DNA of 64,000 nt, taken from the NCBI RefSeq assembly GCF_006265165.1, contig NZ_VDCH01000007.1, positions 30,495 through 94,494 on the forward strand, in the 5' to 3' direction. The notes under the pieces were generated by a model. It was not told where the DNA came from, did no database searches, and worked only from the letters and a program-made list of their open reading frames with translations. Positions 35,702 to 45,725 of the stretch are shown in pieces. The DNA is from Chlorobaculum thiosulfatiphilum (GTDB lineage: Bacteria; Bacteroidota; Chlorobiia; Chlorobiales; Chlorobiaceae). Both the position numbers and the translations under genes were made by a program. Numbering within the stretch: the first letter of the stretch is position 1; each line of letters opens with the position of its first letter.

Positions 35702-36682
35702 ATGATTGTTTACAGACCGTTTGGCATGGAGAGGAGAAGCAAATTCATCGCGCTGATTCCCGGTATTCTGCTGCTGGCGGCGCTTGTGTATGTGGCGCTG
35801 AATTATGGCAAGCTTGCCCGGTTCGCGCAGCTTGTCGGCAATATCGATCCGTTCTGGATCGCCGTTGCCTGCCTGTTTCAGTTAGCTACTTACTTTTCGC
35901 TCGCGCTGGTATGGCATCGCGCATTTGCCGTTTATGGAATCGCTTATCCGCTCGGCCTTCTTTTTCCGCTGGCCTTTGCCAAGTTGTTTGCCGATCAGGC
36001 GTTACCTTCGGCGGGAATCAGCGGTATCGCTTTCGTCATCAATGCCTTCAGGCAACGCAGCGTTTCAGCTCCTGTCGGTATGGGGGTGATGCTGCTTACG
36101 CTTCTTTCTAACTATATAGCCTTCGCCATGGTCGCGGCGGCATCGTTTCTGGCCTTATGGCTGCATCACGATTTTCACCGCTGGACGGTCATCGTGGCCG
36201 GACTCTTTTTTGTTTTCGTTGTCACCGTGCCGGGGGCGATTCTTTTGCTGAAAAAACGGGGTATCGAAAACGGTTTGCCGTTGTGGCTGATGCGCCTGCC
36301 GGTGATCGCCGGGGTCGTCGCAACATTTGATGATGTTCCGGACGACATGCTTCGCAAACCGGGACTTTTTTTCGAGGCAACCCTCTATCAATTGGCGATT
36401 TTCGCGCTCGACGCCGCCACGCTCTGGGCGATGCTCTTCGCGCTTGGCGAGCCCGCGGGGTTTGCGGTGCCGTTCGCCGCATTTGTCGTGGCCACGATTG
36501 TCGCCACGCTCAGCCTGATTCCGCTGGGTCTCGGCTCCTTCGAGCTGACCTGCGCCGGATTGCTGGTGAGCCTCGGCGTGAAGCTCGAAACCGCGCTGAC
36601 GGCGACCTTGCTTTTGCGCGGTTTCACCGTCTGGCTTCCGATGATTCCGGGGCTTCTGCTGACCCGACGCGAATTGCGGTGA
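35702..36682 (+). CDS. YbhN/UPF0104 family membrane protein (MprF-like flippase domain)
   Basis: About 326 aa with eight or so membrane helices. The pattern matches the lysylphosphatidylglycerol synthetase N-terminal (flippase-like) family: FAKLFADQALPSAGISGIAF near residue 95 and SLIPLGLGSFELTCAGLLVS near residue 275. The family is thought to move lipids or lipid-linked substrates. Possible starts are GTG 35663 (with AAAGGGAA upstream), ATG 35702 and ATG 35726; I use 35702 as a compromise. It is 119 bp after the DUF2127 gene on the same strand. Confidence 0.75.
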   Translation: MIVYRPFGMERRSKFIALIPGILLLAALVYVALNYGKLARFAQLVGNIDPFWIAVACLFQLATYFSLALVWHRAFAVYGIAYPLGLLFPLAFAKLFADQALPSAGISGIAFVINAFRQRSVSAPVGMGVMLLTLLSNYIAFAMVAAASFLALWLHHDFHRWTVIVAGLFFVFVVTVPGAILLLKKRGIENGLPLWLMRLPVIAGVVATFDDVPDDMLRKPGLFFEATLYQLAIFALDAATLWAMLFALGEPAGFAVPFAAFVVATIVATLSLIPLGLGSFELTCAGLLVSLGVKLETALTATLLLRGFTVWLPMIPGLLLTRRELR

Positions 36683-37024
36683 TGGTCGAAGCGAACCTGA
36701 TGGCGCGCAAAAAGCTCGAAGGGAACAGGCAGACCAACGCAAAGAGATCATTGGCGATGCAGTGCGGATGCCTCGCGTAGATAATAAATGTATCGGAAAA
36801 CGTTGCCGATTTATTAAATTCTAAGCCTGTTTTTCAATCCCGTTCCTGCTGGTCGAGGCAAAAGGCCGAGAGTTCCGGGCGACAATGCCGGGCAATATTT
36901 GTAACTTGCATTCATGTAAGCAGTACCGGCGCGATGGTGTTTCGTGTTCTGGATTGTGACGAACAGCCGAGTTATTCCCATGATAGAGTGAATATATTTG
37001 TACCAATCTTTCAATTGTAATTGA
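36683..37024. other. Intergenic region upstream of rnr, no gene recognised
   Basis: About 340 bases. The right half is AT-richer and must hold the RNase R promoter. Short minus-strand frames overlap here but have no ribosome site and no protein-like composition. Confidence 0.4.
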
Positions 37025-39403
37025 GTGGCAAGAGACCGTAAGACTACCAAAACACGTCCCCAGAAGAGAAAGAAAAACAGGTCCGGCAGGCCGGATGGCA
37101 CGGAAAAGGTGCGGGCGAACGATCATATCCTGATCAACGAATTCCTCTTCAGGCGGGGCGAAACTTCGCTCGGCGCCGAAATCATTTCATTTTTGACCGA
37201 CCACGAAGGCGAGCGCTACCGCTCGGTGGAGCTGGCCCGCAAGATGGGGTACGGCGAGTCCCGGCAGCTTCCGGGCTTCTGGTACGTGCTGCACAAGTTG
37301 CAGGAGGACGGCGTCATCGACAAGGACAGCGACCGCTGCTACGGCTGGGCTGGCCTCGAGGCCGACACCTACGAGGAGCACCTTATCGAGGGACCTCACT
37401 TCCCGCAGCCTGGCAAGGAGCGCTACAAGGTCGATCAGACCTACCAGGGCAAGCTGACGACCCATCCGAACGGCTACGGCTTTGTGGATGTCGAGGGCTT
37501 CGATGACGATATTTTCATTGGCGCCGACATGCTTGGCCAGGCGTTGCATCTCGACCAGATCGAGGTGCTCGTGACCAAGGTGCCCGAAACCTACGTGTCG
37601 CGCCAGTCGCCGCATCAGCGCTGCGAAGGCCTCGTCGTCAACGTGATCGAGCGCAGGCTCGCGACCGTGGTCGGCACGCTGCATCGCGAGAATCGCCGCA
37701 TCTTGCTCAAGCCCGATCAGCGCAAGATTCTTCCCGAAATCCACATTCCGCTCAAGGCCTCCAAAAAGGCGAAGGCTGGCGACAAGGTGCTCGTCGGCGA
37801 TCTCGAGTTCCTCAAGACGGGCGGGATTCAGGCAAAGGTCATCGAAATTCTCGGCGTGGCGGGCGAGTCGCAGGTTGAGGTGAGCGCCATCGCGCGCGGC
37901 CTCGGCATCGACGAAACCTTCGACACCGAGCTGCTGAACTTCGCCGAAAACATCCGCGAGGAGATTACCGACGCTGATCTCGACGATCGTCTCGACATTC
38001 GCGACAAGACGGTCTTCACCATCGATCCGGTCGATGCCAAGGATTTCGACGACGCGCTCTCCATCGAGCCGCTCTCGAAGGGCAATTACCGGATCGGCGT
38101 ACATATCGCCGACGTGTCGCATTATGTGCCCGAAGGATCGGCGCTCGACAAGGAGGCGCACAAACGCGCCACCTCGGTTTACCTGGTTGACCGCGTGATT
38201 CCGATGCTGCCGTCGCGCCTCTCCGAAAAGGTGTGTAGCCTCAATCCCGGCGTGGATCGCATGGCCTTCTCGGTTTTCTTCAACATCACCGAAAGCGGCG
38301 AGGTTAAGAAGTCCGAGTTCCACAAAACGATCATTCACTCCAAGCGCCGCTTCACCTACGAGGATGTGCAGCAGATTCTCGATGCGGGCAAGGGCGACTA
38401 CCTCGAAGAGCTGCAAGTGCTCGAAGGCCTCAGCAAGACGCTCCGCGCCCAGCGCATGGAGTCGGGCGGCCTGGATTTCGAGACCGAGGAGGTGCGCTTC
38501 AGGCTCGGCAGCAAGGGCGAGCCGATCGAGGTGATCAAGAAAGAGCGGCTCGACAGCCACCGCCTGATCGAAGAGTTCATGCTTTTGGCCAATCGCACGG
38601 TGGCGGCCTACCTGACTTCGAAGTTTGCCGAGAACGAAAAGAATCCCCATCCGGTGATCTACCGAGTGCACGGCGCGCCGCAGATGGAGCGGGTCACGGT
38701 GCTGGCAAACTTCGTGCGCAAGATCGGCTTCGACCTCAAGCTCGACCGCAAGGGCAAGGAGAGCGCCACGGTATCGGCCAAAGCGCTGCGCGAGTTGCTT
38801 CAGAAGGTGCATGGCACCAACGTGGAGTTCCTGGTCAACGAGCTGGTGCTGCGTTCCATGTCGAAGGCGGTCTATTCGCCGACCAACGACGGCCACTTCG
38901 GCCTCGGCTTCGAACACTACACTCATTTCACTTCACCCATCAGGCGCTACCCAGACCTTATCGTGCATCGCCTGCTCTTTGAGTACGAGGGTGCGAGGAA
39001 GAAGCGCAAGAAGATTTCGCCGGAGCGGATTTCGGCGATTACCGGAATGCTCGGTTCGGTCTGCCAGATTTCCAACGAGCGTGAGAAAATCGCCACCGAA
39101 GCGGAGCGCGAGTCGATCAAGCTGAAGCAGGTGGAGTACATGTCGGCCCATCTCGGCAACACTTACGCAGGCGTCATCACCGGCGCGACCGAGTACGGTA
39201 TTTACGTGCGGATGGTTGATTTCGCCATCGAAGGGCTGGTGCACATGCGCAACCTCAAGGACGACTATTATGAATACGACGAGTCCACCTACTCGCTCGT
39301 CGGCAAACGCAAAAAACGGAAACTGCAAATCGGCCAGCGCTTGAAAGTGAAGGTGCACGAAGTCGATATGACCAGAAGAACCATCGACCTCACGCTGGAG
39401 TGA
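37025..39403 (+). CDS. rnr: Ribonuclease R (3'-5' exoribonuclease)
   Basis: Protein of 792 aa. It begins at GTG 37025 with a Lys/Arg-rich N-terminus ([13 protein letters not shown]), then a winged-helix part (about 35-115), two cold-shock OB domains (about 135-290), the RNB catalytic domain (about 310-650) with the metal-binding [16 protein letters not shown], and a C-terminal S1 domain (about 705-790, [20 protein letters not shown]). It degrades structured RNA and takes part in rRNA and tmRNA-linked quality control. The length fits RNase R rather than RNase II. It is followed by a hairpin terminator. Confidence 0.95.
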   Translation: MARDRKTTKTRPQKRKKNRSGRPDGTEKVRANDHILINEFLFRRGETSLGAEIISFLTDHEGERYRSVELARKMGYGESRQLPGFWYVLHKLQEDGVIDKDSDRCYGWAGLEADTYEEHLIEGPHFPQPGKERYKVDQTYQGKLTTHPNGYGFVDVEGFDDDIFIGADMLGQALHLDQIEVLVTKVPETYVSRQSPHQRCEGLVVNVIERRLATVVGTLHRENRRILLKPDQRKILPEIHIPLKASKKAKAGDKVLVGDLEFLKTGGIQAKVIEILGVAGESQVEVSAIARGLGIDETFDTELLNFAENIREEITDADLDDRLDIRDKTVFTIDPVDAKDFDDALSIEPLSKGNYRIGVHIADVSHYVPEGSALDKEAHKRATSVYLVDRVIPMLPSRLSEKVCSLNPGVDRMAFSVFFNITESGEVKKSEFHKTIIHSKRRFTYEDVQQILDAGKGDYLEELQVLEGLSKTLRAQRMESGGLDFETEEVRFRLGSKGEPIEVIKKERLDSHRLIEEFMLLANRTVAAYLTSKFAENEKNPHPVIYRVHGAPQMERVTVLANFVRKIGFDLKLDRKGKESATVSAKALRELLQKVHGTNVEFLVNELVLRSMSKAVYSPTNDGHFGLGFEHYTHFTSPIRRYPDLIVHRLLFEYEGARKKRKKISPERISAITGMLGSVCQISNEREKIATEAERESIKLKQVEYMSAHLGNTYAGVITGATEYGIYVRMVDFAIEGLVHMRNLKDDYYEYDESTYSLVGKRKKRKLQIGQRLKVKVHEVDMTRRTIDLTLE

Positions 39404-39435
39404 GGTTACGGGTTGAATGAGTTGGGATTGATGCG

Positions 39436-39467
39436 AAAGCCGGGCTGTGAAGTCCGGTTTTCTGCGT
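39436..39467 (+). terminator. Terminator after rnr
   Basis: AAAGCCGG and CCGGTTTT form a stem around GCTGTGAAGT, followed by CTGCG. It lies about 35 bases after the rnr stop. Confidence 0.55.
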
Positions 39468-39493
39468 TATGGGAGGGGGGAGTCTCTATGCTA

Positions 39494-40075
39494 TCATATA
39501 GCTTTCTGTAGTAAAAACTCTAAATATTGGCCCAACGAAAGTTCGCTATTTTCTACTTGAGCAGATAGATATACAACTTTACCGCCTTTTTCTGCGGCCA
39601 TCTTTAATGGGCCAGTCTTTTGTGGATTTTCATTTGTTAATATGAATGCTCGAAATGAACGAACCGCTAAAGATGCATCAGTTTGATTGTCACTTAATCC
39701 AGACCCCTTTTTACTTTTACCAATTAGTTGTGCTTGTACCTCTGGAGAAGCATAATATTTCCGGTCTTCAGGGGATTGAAAGGTTCCTTGGTCAAAACCT
39801 CCGTACACTTGTACCTTAGATGGAGTACCATCGGGATCCATCGTTTGAAAGCCGAATACGGCAGTCGTCCGAATCGCAGCATTTCTGATATTTACTCGAA
39901 TGTAATCTTTGAGGGCCTTTTTCTTTTCGTTGTCCGGAATGGCTTCAATTTCAATTTCAACTTCACGGGTTATGTATAGCTTATATTTGGATGGCGGCAG
40001 CTTTGCAAGCAAATCTATTGCATTTTCATGAAGGTAGTTCCAGGCACAACTATCGATGTAAACGGCGATGGGCAT
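39494..40075 (-). CDS. PIN-like ribonuclease domain protein (possible toxin)
   Basis: Protein of 193 aa from ATG 40075 (MPIAVYIDSCAWNYL). The opening strand with Asp8 and the later YITREVEIEIEAIP followed by a C-terminal LAVRSFRAFILTNENPQKTG resemble PIN-domain nucleases, in which scattered acidic residues bind Mg2+. The family assignment is tentative because the second half diverges. It is AT-richer than its neighbours and is the last of three closely packed genes that begin with a truncated antitoxin-like gene, so a toxin role is plausible but unproven. Confidence 0.5.
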   Translation of the reverse strand: MPIAVYIDSCAWNYLHENAIDLLAKLPPSKYKLYITREVEIEIEAIPDNEKKKALKDYIRVNIRNAAIRTTAVFGFQTMDPDGTPSKVQVYGGFDQGTFQSPEDRKYYASPEVQAQLIGKSKKGSGLSDNQTDASLAVRSFRAFILTNENPQKTGPLKMAAEKGGKVVYLSAQVENSELSLGQYLEFLLQKAI

Positions 40076-40100
40076 TATTGTTGATCCTGCATTATGAAAT

Positions 40101-40379
40101 TTAGCGGCACTTTGTAAAGGATAAAAAATCAAGAATTAGCGTCCCTTTTTTATGGTAGCTTCTTATGACTTTTTCCAAATCCGGATAATTTGGGTGCAAT
40201 GATTTTGCTTGTGAAAGCATACTCTCTAAAGATGTTGACTCATTCCAAAGAGAATGATTTTCATGCCAAGCAGCCAAGATAAAATTGTAGAACCGCCCCT
40301 CATCACAGGAATGTCCATGGTTCCATGTACCTAGCTGGAGCCAAGCTAACAGTGCATCAGTAGTGGTTTTATTAAACAT
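40101..40379 (-). CDS. Hypothetical protein, 92 aa, translationally coupled to the antitoxin-like gene
   Basis: I do not recognise it. The product is small, soluble, rich in His, Trp and Leu ([26 protein letters not shown]), with a predicted helical C-terminal half. Its ATG overlaps the end of the antitoxin-like gene by 8 bp, which suggests coupled translation, and the PIN-like gene begins 25 bp after it. AT-rich codon use marks it as part of the acquired patch. Confidence 0.5.
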   Translation of the reverse strand: MFNKTTTDALLAWLQLGTWNHGHSCDEGRFYNFILAAWHENHSLWNESTSLESMLSQAKSLHPNYPDLEKVIRSYHKKGTLILDFLSFTKCR

Positions 40380-40626
40380 AAATGCCTCTATTTTTGTTGA
40401 ACTTCAAGTGACAAAAAAATAACAGCTTAAAATATCCAATTCTGCCAATGAAATTTTGGCTGTACCGGTCAACGGCGTTCGTCAGACGGCGCTTTGCTTC
40501 TACAGCCCACTTTTTGTCTATTTCTGAATCCGGCTGGTTCAGACTGCGCAGCAGCGAATCCACTACAAATGCACGTTCTTCAACGGGTAATGATACTGCT
40601 TCATCAATAAGCTGCTTTGTATTCAT
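40372..40626 (-). CDS. Addiction-module antitoxin-like protein, C-terminus replaced
   Basis: Protein of 84 aa. The first 50 residues ([19 protein letters not shown] and [20 protein letters not shown]) match the small addiction-module proteins of the TIGR02574/RelE-partner type. In those proteins the helix is followed by a PVPGEEVF-like toxin-binding segment. Here the sequence instead continues [14 protein letters not shown] and ends, as if a frameshift or recombination replaced the tail. A good Shine-Dalgarno site (AAAGGTGAG) precedes the ATG at 40626. No RelE/ParE toxin follows. Confidence 0.55.
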   Translation of the reverse strand: MNTKQLIDEAVSLPVEERAFVVDSLLRSLNQPDSEIDKKWAVEAKRRLTNAVDRYSQNFIGRIGYFKLLFFCHLKFNKNRGIYV

Positions 40627-40718
40627 TTGCTCACCTTTCCCTCTAAAGCAAAAGATAGCGCAAAATATCCACTCCTGCCAGTCGTCTTCCTTACAGGCTG
40701 GCAGGAACTGGGCGTTGC

Positions 40719-42101
40719 TCAGAAGAGCATTGGTGGGGGCTGGGCTGTGACCGAGGCGATGTAGCGGTTCACGTCGAATTTCCGTGCGCAGCCGCTGGCG
40801 TTCATGTAGCGGATTTTGCCATACACCGGGCGCTCGCTCCAGGGGCGGTCGTGCAGGCCGCCAATCGACCAGGCCACGCCGGCGTAGCCGTTCGGATCGC
40901 GCCCGTCGAGAGAGTAACGGTCGTTGAGCATGATGGCGATGTCGAATGCCGCCGCCGGACTCGTGCTCCATTCGAGAATCTTTTTCGCCCAGTACATCCT
41001 CATGTAGCCGTGCATCACGCCCGTTTCGACAAGCGACCGTTGGGCGGCGTTCCAGAGCGGATCGTGGGTTTTGGCTTGTTCGAACTCCTCCGGCGAATAG
41101 CGATAATCGCGCTGATCAGCGGCGTGTTCCATCAGGGTCGCCTTCGCCCACTCAGGAAGGCTGTCAAATGCGTCATACTTTTCGTTGTAGAAGCAATAGT
41201 TTTCCGCCAGCTCGCGCCGGATGAACAGCTCTTCGATGAATGCATCCCGGTTTGTCTGAGACGCCAGGCTTCGCGACGCCTGAAGTGCGGCGTGCTGGGC
41301 GCTGATCTGGCCGAAATGCAGGTACGGCGACAGCCCCGATACCGCCTCCGCGTTCGGATCGTTACGCTTGTCGGCATAGCGGTCGATTTCATGGTTGAGA
41401 AACCTGCGCAAGCGCTGCTCCGCCGACGCTTCTCCCGGAATGATGTGCGTGACAGGCTTCAGTGACCGGTCAACATCGAGCATGTTCAGCAGCTCGTCCC
41501 AGTTGACCGGCGGACACGGCAAGTTGTCTGGCTGGCAGGGAGGCGTAAGCTGAGGGAAGGGGGTGAGAAACGATTTGCGCAGGGCGCTGAGCCTTGGTCT
41601 GATCGTCCGCGCGGCGTACTCCTGTTTGGGGGAGGCGAGCCAGCAGGGGACGATGTTGTGGGCATCGACCTCGTAGAAGGCGCACGGAATCGCGGCGGCG
41701 GCATGTTGTTTCCATTGCCGGACGGGAGTCAGCGGAGAAAAGTCGCTGATCACCGCTCCCGTCTGCCGCTTCTCGACCAAGGCGGCGACGGTTTCCCCAG
41801 GGTTGCCGAAAATCACGGTCATCGGAATTCCGGCGTTCCGCAGCGAGGCTTCCACCTCGGCCAAACCTTTGAACATAAAGTCGTAATGCCGCAACGGAGC
41901 GCCCAGAAACGAGGGCGCGAGGGTGAAGAGCACTTCGAGCGGCTGTTGCAATTGCCGGGATTTCTGGCAGGCGAAGAGCAGCGCCCAGTTGTTCTGGTAA
42001 CGCTGGTCTCTGGACATCCAGTAAATGACAGGGCCTCTCTGGTCCTGTCTCGAGTTTAACCGACGCGCCCGGCGCTGGTCCATTTCCTGGCTGTTGTTCA
42101 T
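40719..42101 (-). CDS. phrB: Class II CPD photolyase
   Basis: Protein of 460 aa. It opens with [20 protein letters not shown], which is the class II signature (class I enzymes lack it). The FAD domain contains [40 protein letters not shown] and [20 protein letters not shown], then [20 protein letters not shown] and a [16 protein letters not shown] tail. It repairs UV-induced cyclobutane pyrimidine dimers with blue light, which suits a phototroph. Alternative short N-terminal extension from MNNSQEMDQ is retained. It is followed downstream, across a short gap, by the antitoxin-like patch. Confidence 0.93.
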   Translation of the reverse strand: MNNSQEMDQRRARRLNSRQDQRGPVIYWMSRDQRYQNNWALLFACQKSRQLQQPLEVLFTLAPSFLGAPLRHYDFMFKGLAEVEASLRNAGIPMTVIFGNPGETVAALVEKRQTGAVISDFSPLTPVRQWKQHAAAAIPCAFYEVDAHNIVPCWLASPKQEYAARTIRPRLSALRKSFLTPFPQLTPPCQPDNLPCPPVNWDELLNMLDVDRSLKPVTHIIPGEASAEQRLRRFLNHEIDRYADKRNDPNAEAVSGLSPYLHFGQISAQHAALQASRSLASQTNRDAFIEELFIRRELAENYCFYNEKYDAFDSLPEWAKATLMEHAADQRDYRYSPEEFEQAKTHDPLWNAAQRSLVETGVMHGYMRMYWAKKILEWSTSPAAAFDIAIMLNDRYSLDGRDPNGYAGVAWSIGGLHDRPWSERPVYGKIRYMNASGCARKFDVNRYIASVTAQPPPMLF

Positions 42102-42116
42102 CGATGGTGCATACGC

Positions 42117-42836
42117 TTAGGCTTTTAACAGGCCGGTCATTTCAAGGAAATTGAGCAGGATTGCCCGCCCGGTTTCGGCGTACTCCGTGCTGATGGCATC
42201 GAACTCCCCGAGCAGCTCCTTTTTGTTCATACGCTTCAGATCATGATCGAGATCGATCCAGCTCTCAAACATCGCCGGAGTCATTTCGAAATGGCATTGC
42301 AAACCCCATGCATTGCCGCCGACCCTCAGTACCTGGTTTCTGCATCCCCGGCCCGTGGCCAGCACGGTTATGCTTTCGAGCGGCGTGACCGTTTCTCCAT
42401 GTAGTTGAAACACCCGGAGCCGCTCTGGCATTCCCCGGAAAAGAGCATCTTGCTTGCCCGCATCGGTCAGCTCGACCACAAATGGCTCGCCGTCAGGTTC
42501 GCGGAACCCGATCTCTTTCTGGTGGCATTTGAGTACGCCGCCGCCCGCCGCCTTGACGAGAAGCTGCAAACCGAGGCAGATGCCGAGGTACGGCACTCCG
42601 GCGTCGAGCGCATCGCGGATCGCCTTCAGCTCGCCGGTAATCTGCTCGCTCGCGTCGTTGGCGCTTTGCGGGCCGCCCAGCACCACCATGCCGGCAAAGC
42701 TCGATGGATCGGGGATCGATTCGCCTTTCGAAAGATCGTATCGCTCGAAAGCGATTTCATGTTCGTTCAGCAGCTCTTCAAGGATTCCCGGCCCCTCGTG
42801 GCTGATGTTCTGAACGATAAGCAGCGTACCGGTCAT
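42117..42836 (-). CDS. Class I glutamine amidotransferase (GMP-synthase-like)
   Basis: Protein of 239 aa from ATG 42836. The nucleophile is Cys87 in YLGICLGLQLL and the His-Glu pair is in WGLQCHFEMT near residue 182, so the catalytic triad is complete. The oxyanion strand is VVLGGPQSAND. Proteins of this stand-alone type (YfeJ/gamma-glutamyl hydrolase-like) hydrolyse glutamine or a gamma-glutamyl substrate; no synthase partner lies next to it. The stop is 15 bp upstream of the photolyase start, so the two are probably co-transcribed. Confidence 0.85.
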   Translation of the reverse strand: MTGTLLIVQNISHEGPGILEELLNEHEIAFERYDLSKGESIPDPSSFAGMVVLGGPQSANDASEQITGELKAIRDALDAGVPYLGICLGLQLLVKAAGGGVLKCHQKEIGFREPDGEPFVVELTDAGKQDALFRGMPERLRVFQLHGETVTPLESITVLATGRGCRNQVLRVGGNAWGLQCHFEMTPAMFESWIDLDHDLKRMNKKELLGEFDAISTEYAETGRAILLNFLEMTGLLKA

Positions 42837-43187
42837 GGCTATTTGATTTTGCGATGCAACAAGATGCAAGGTACTTATCCCCAAAGATAACGGATGGCGT
42901 TCAATAGCCGCCACAATCTATTCCGAATCAGTACGCATGGAGCTACGGTTTTCTTTCGGAAAGAGGCCGGTTTTTGCCGGCCATTGCCTTGGCTGGCATG
43001 GTTACGGCGCAGAGAGATGTGTGTGGTTTTTGTGGAGAGCTGTGGAGAGAAGCGCCTGGAGCGGCGTCAGGGATGCGGGGTTTCTGAGATTCGATTTCTG
43101 CGAAAGGAGGCCGGGGAAAATCCTGAGGGATTTCATTTATGGAAATCGCCTCCCGGCGCCCGGCCTTTCTGTCGATAGGGAAGTGCT
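42837..43187. other. Intergenic region with no supported gene
   Basis: About 350 bases between the amidotransferase start and the rhodanese stop. It contains GC-rich hairpins (GGCCGGTTTTTGCCGGCC near 42967) and an AAAGGAGG string near 43100, but no frame of convincing composition follows it. The amidotransferase-photolyase promoter must lie at the left end. Confidence 0.35.
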
Positions 43188-43562
43188 TCAGTCTTGCTTG
43201 CGGAACATTTTCATCAGCGAAGTCAGAGGGTTTTGCGCTGGCTGCTTTTTCACCGGCAGTCCGGCATGTTCCCAGCCCATGATGCCATGCTGAAGATTCA
43301 CGACATTTTTATAACCTTTATTCATCAGCATGGACGCCGCCGAAGCGCTACGGTGACCGCTTCTGCACGCCAGGATAACCTTCTTTTTGGAGGGAATATC
43401 ACTGAAGCTGCTGCTGAACCGGCTCAATGGCATCACCATGACGTCCGGCACATCGAATGACTTGCTTTCGACCTCCCGATGCTCGCGTACATCAACAATA
43501 AGAGCGCCTTTTTTTGTCAGGGTATAAGCATCGGCGGGGGAGATATTTTTAACTGCTGCCAT
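43188..43562 (-). CDS. Rhodanese-domain protein
   Basis: Protein of 124 aa, single rhodanese domain. The active-site loop is ACRSGHRS with Cys66, preceded by the ALIVDVREHREVES strand. A typical single-domain sulfurtransferase that would carry a persulfide on Cys66. About 50 bases upstream is a TATACCC/GGGTATA palindrome that could be its operator. Sulfur trafficking is central to a green sulfur bacterium, but the sulfur donor and acceptor are not visible here. The C-terminal 20 residues (PAQNPLTSLMKMFRKQD) extend beyond the core domain. Confidence 0.9.
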   Translation of the reverse strand: MAAVKNISPADAYTLTKKGALIVDVREHREVESKSFDVPDVMVMPLSRFSSSFSDIPSKKKVILACRSGHRSASAASMLMNKGYKNVVNLQHGIMGWEHAGLPVKKQPAQNPLTSLMKMFRKQD

Positions 43563-43612
43563 AGTGTAAATGAATAGTATCGTTTGTTGTAAGAGTCATC
43601 TCGTCTAATCCT

Positions 43613-43631
43613 TATACCCATACCGGGTATA
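43613..43631. promoter_or_regulatory. TATACCC-N5-GGGTATA palindrome upstream of the rhodanese gene
   Basis: Perfect 7-bp arms with a 5-base spacer, centred about 60 bases upstream of the rhodanese start. The ATACCC/GGGTAT half-sites recall operators of the CsoR/CstR repressor family, and CstR regulates sulfurtransferase genes in other bacteria. Confidence 0.35.
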
Positions 43632-43667
43632 GGTACAAGGTACGCTATTCTCGTGTAAAGAGCAACA

Positions 43668-43697
43668 AACAAAAAAACCCTCGCGGTTGGCGAAGGT
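43668..43697 (-). terminator. Terminator after tRNA-Ser
   Basis: On the minus strand CCTTCGC pairs with GCGAGGG, followed by a TTTTTTTG tract. It lies about 10 bases past the mature 3' end of the tRNA. Confidence 0.7.
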
Positions 43698-43707
43698 TCT
43701 TTGTTCA

Positions 43708-43795
<88 letters not shown>

Positions 43796-43979
43796 GTGTA
43801 TTGTTCAATCAGGGACTGTGAATATAAGCGCCGGGAGCGGTTTTAGCAAGAATAATTTAGGTGAGGCGTGGGTTCACCGGAAAGGTATGTTCCAAGACTA
43901 TTTTAGTGCATCGATCATTTCAAATATACGTTAAATCGTTGTTCTGTAGGTGGGTAACCCCTTCTTGCGAGCAAACGCC

Positions 43980-44182
43980 GGGCAAGGACGAGCTGGCCAG
44001 AAAGCCGCTGCGGGGGCTTGCCGACGAGTGGACGCGCTGGGGTTCTCGGTCTTGCACTGGCAGTTGAGACGCGAAGGTTATCAGATCAACCACAAACGAA
44101 CGGAGCGACTGTACAGCGGAGAACGCCAGAAACTGCGGGTCAAACGGCATGGGAAGACGGTTGCCGTTTCCCTTTGCTGAAC
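43980..44182 (+). pseudogene. IS3-family transposase (OrfB) remnant, frameshifted
   Basis: The sequence LHWQLRREGYQINHKRTERL followed by YSGERQKLRVKR is the HTH_21-like N-terminal part of IS3-family OrfB transposases (typical form LHxLLRREGxxVNHKRVxRLY). The preceding part, KPLRGLADEWTRWG, is in a different frame, so a frameshift lies near 44040. No DDE catalytic core follows. It is a decayed fragment close to the tRNA-Ser gene. Confidence 0.55.
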
Positions 44183-44216
44183 GTCATGGGCAGTTACCGT
44201 CGCGATTATCTCGGCT

Positions 44217-44465
44217 GTGAATAAATTGCCAGCAAACGGGCGCGCAGTGCTGCGAGATCGTCACCAACATGACGCAGTTGCCGCCGCCCCGCCAATTGCC
44301 GCGCCCGAACCGCCGAAGGTGGGCAAGATCAGGAAGGTCGTCGAAGCGCCGCCGGATCAGACGGTGTTCGACAAGGAAGCGATGCGCATCGCGATGGAGA
44401 CGAAGTACACCGCAGGAGTGGAGAACGGCAGAAGGGTGAGGCGAATGATGAATGATGAGTTATGA
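44217..44465 (+). pseudogene. Probable TonB C-terminal fragment
   Basis: A 82-codon frame whose second half, QTVFDKEAMRIAMETKYTAG followed by VENGRRVRR, resembles the end of TonB C-terminal domains (FDxAAxxAxxxxxYxPGxxNGxPV). It is preceded by a proline-rich stretch APPIAAPEPPKVGK, as in TonB linkers. The membrane anchor and most of the domain are missing. The call is tentative. Confidence 0.35.
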
Positions 44466-44493
44466 ATGATGAATTGAAGAGCGAGGGTTGACT

Positions 44494-44530
44494 TGTAGGG
44501 GCGGCTCTTGTGGCCGCCCTGATTTTTTTG
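44494..44530. repeat. GTAGGGGCG-type dispersed palindrome with T tract
   Basis: TGTAGGGGCGGC, loop CTTGTG-like, GCCGCCC, then GATTTTTTT. It belongs to the same short palindrome group as those at 52872, 53011 and 63342. On the plus strand it also has the form of a rho-independent terminator. Confidence 0.55.
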
Positions 44531-44543
44531 AGATATTTCAAAT

Positions 44544-45566
44544 TCATTGTTCAATAATTTTCCAGTAGCCGGTTTTGTCGCTTCCTGTACGTTCTATTAT
44601 TCCTTTTTCTTTGAGTTCTTTAATTCTACGTTTAGCAGTGCTTAAACTTATATTCAATCGTTCACTGATTTCGGCAGTAGTTATTTTATTGTTCTCTTTT
44701 ATCAAAGAAAATACAGTGTCATTCGGCATTTTTACAGTGTCACGTGCTGCCGGAATGTAATGGACATGCATTTCGCGGTTTTTCAGCGAATGATTTTTTT
44801 GATGAATCAAGTTTGAAAGAAAATTGACAAGATATTTATCGGTTTTGTGAATGCTTTTGGACAAATCTTCGTAATTGGCGCGAACCAGTGCATTGCGGAA
44901 ATACCACGAATGCTCCGCAAACAAATCATTGTTTACCTCTTTAAAACCAAGTTTACGAAGATATTTTATCAAATAAATCGCAGTTGTTCTTGTGTTTCCT
45001 TCCCCAAAAATGTGGATTTGCCACAAGTAGGAAATAAATTGCGCTATGTGTTCGATAATCTCTTGCTGGTTTAAGCCGCTGTAGCTAAACTTTTTTTCCT
45101 GCTGAAAATCATACTCTAACGTTGCTTTCAAGCTTTCGGAGCTGGCATACAAAACCGTTTCTCCATTTAAAACCCACTCTTTTTTCGTGATGTTGTAATC
45201 GCGGATTTGTCCTACGTGAGCATAAATTCCATCAAACAATCTGCGATGAAGAGTAAGGTATTCGGCTGGTGAAAACGCAAATGTTTTTTCGCTCAAAATT
45301 TCTGTAATACGTGCAGAAACTTTATCAGCTTCTTCGGTACGGTCTTCGTCATTTTTTATGGGGTGCTGTTTGTAATAGCTGTCTATTTGCTGTTTTACTT
45401 CTTCAATGGTAATGTCGCCTTCAATATTTTGTCTGGCCGTTTCTATGAGGTAGTCAGACGGTGTTAGCCCGTCAACTTTTTGCAAGCCGATAGCAATTTT
45501 CCAATCTTTCGCTTTTTCTGCTTTGGTCGGCTCGCTCTGTCGTAAGTATTCTTCAAAATTATCCAT
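44544..45566 (-). CDS. Fic-domain protein with C-terminal winged helix
   Basis: Protein of 340 aa. The active-site loop is HIFGEGNTRTTAIYL with His185 (family HxFxxGNGR, here GNTR). The Fic core spans about 75-230, preceded by an N-terminal helix that includes RQNIEGDI, similar to the class II inhibitory (S/T)xxxE(G/N) motif but lacking its first Ser/Thr. A winged-helix DNA-binding region follows (TTAEISERLNISLSTAKRRI). Fic enzymes usually AMPylate target proteins. The AT-rich codon use and position beside the restriction-methylase suggest the pair arrived together. Confidence 0.9.
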   Translation of the reverse strand: MDNFEEYLRQSEPTKAEKAKDWKIAIGLQKVDGLTPSDYLIETARQNIEGDITIEEVKQQIDSYYKQHPIKNDEDRTEEADKVSARITEILSEKTFAFSPAEYLTLHRRLFDGIYAHVGQIRDYNITKKEWVLNGETVLYASSESLKATLEYDFQQEKKFSYSGLNQQEIIEHIAQFISYLWQIHIFGEGNTRTTAIYLIKYLRKLGFKEVNNDLFAEHSWYFRNALVRANYEDLSKSIHKTDKYLVNFLSNLIHQKNHSLKNREMHVHYIPAARDTVKMPNDTVFSLIKENNKITTAEISERLNISLSTAKRRIKELKEKGIIERTGSDKTGYWKIIEQ

Positions 45567-45725
45567 TCTCTGAACTATGATTTACCTTTCAATTTCAGCT
45601 TGTCGTTTCTGCATACTACACTTTAAGATAACAAATTGTGGTAAGAAATCGTTTTTTGCCTCGTCCGACAACACAGCTCAAGCCTCACGCCCTGCCCGTC
45701 ACGTAATATCCAAAAAGTCATAGTT

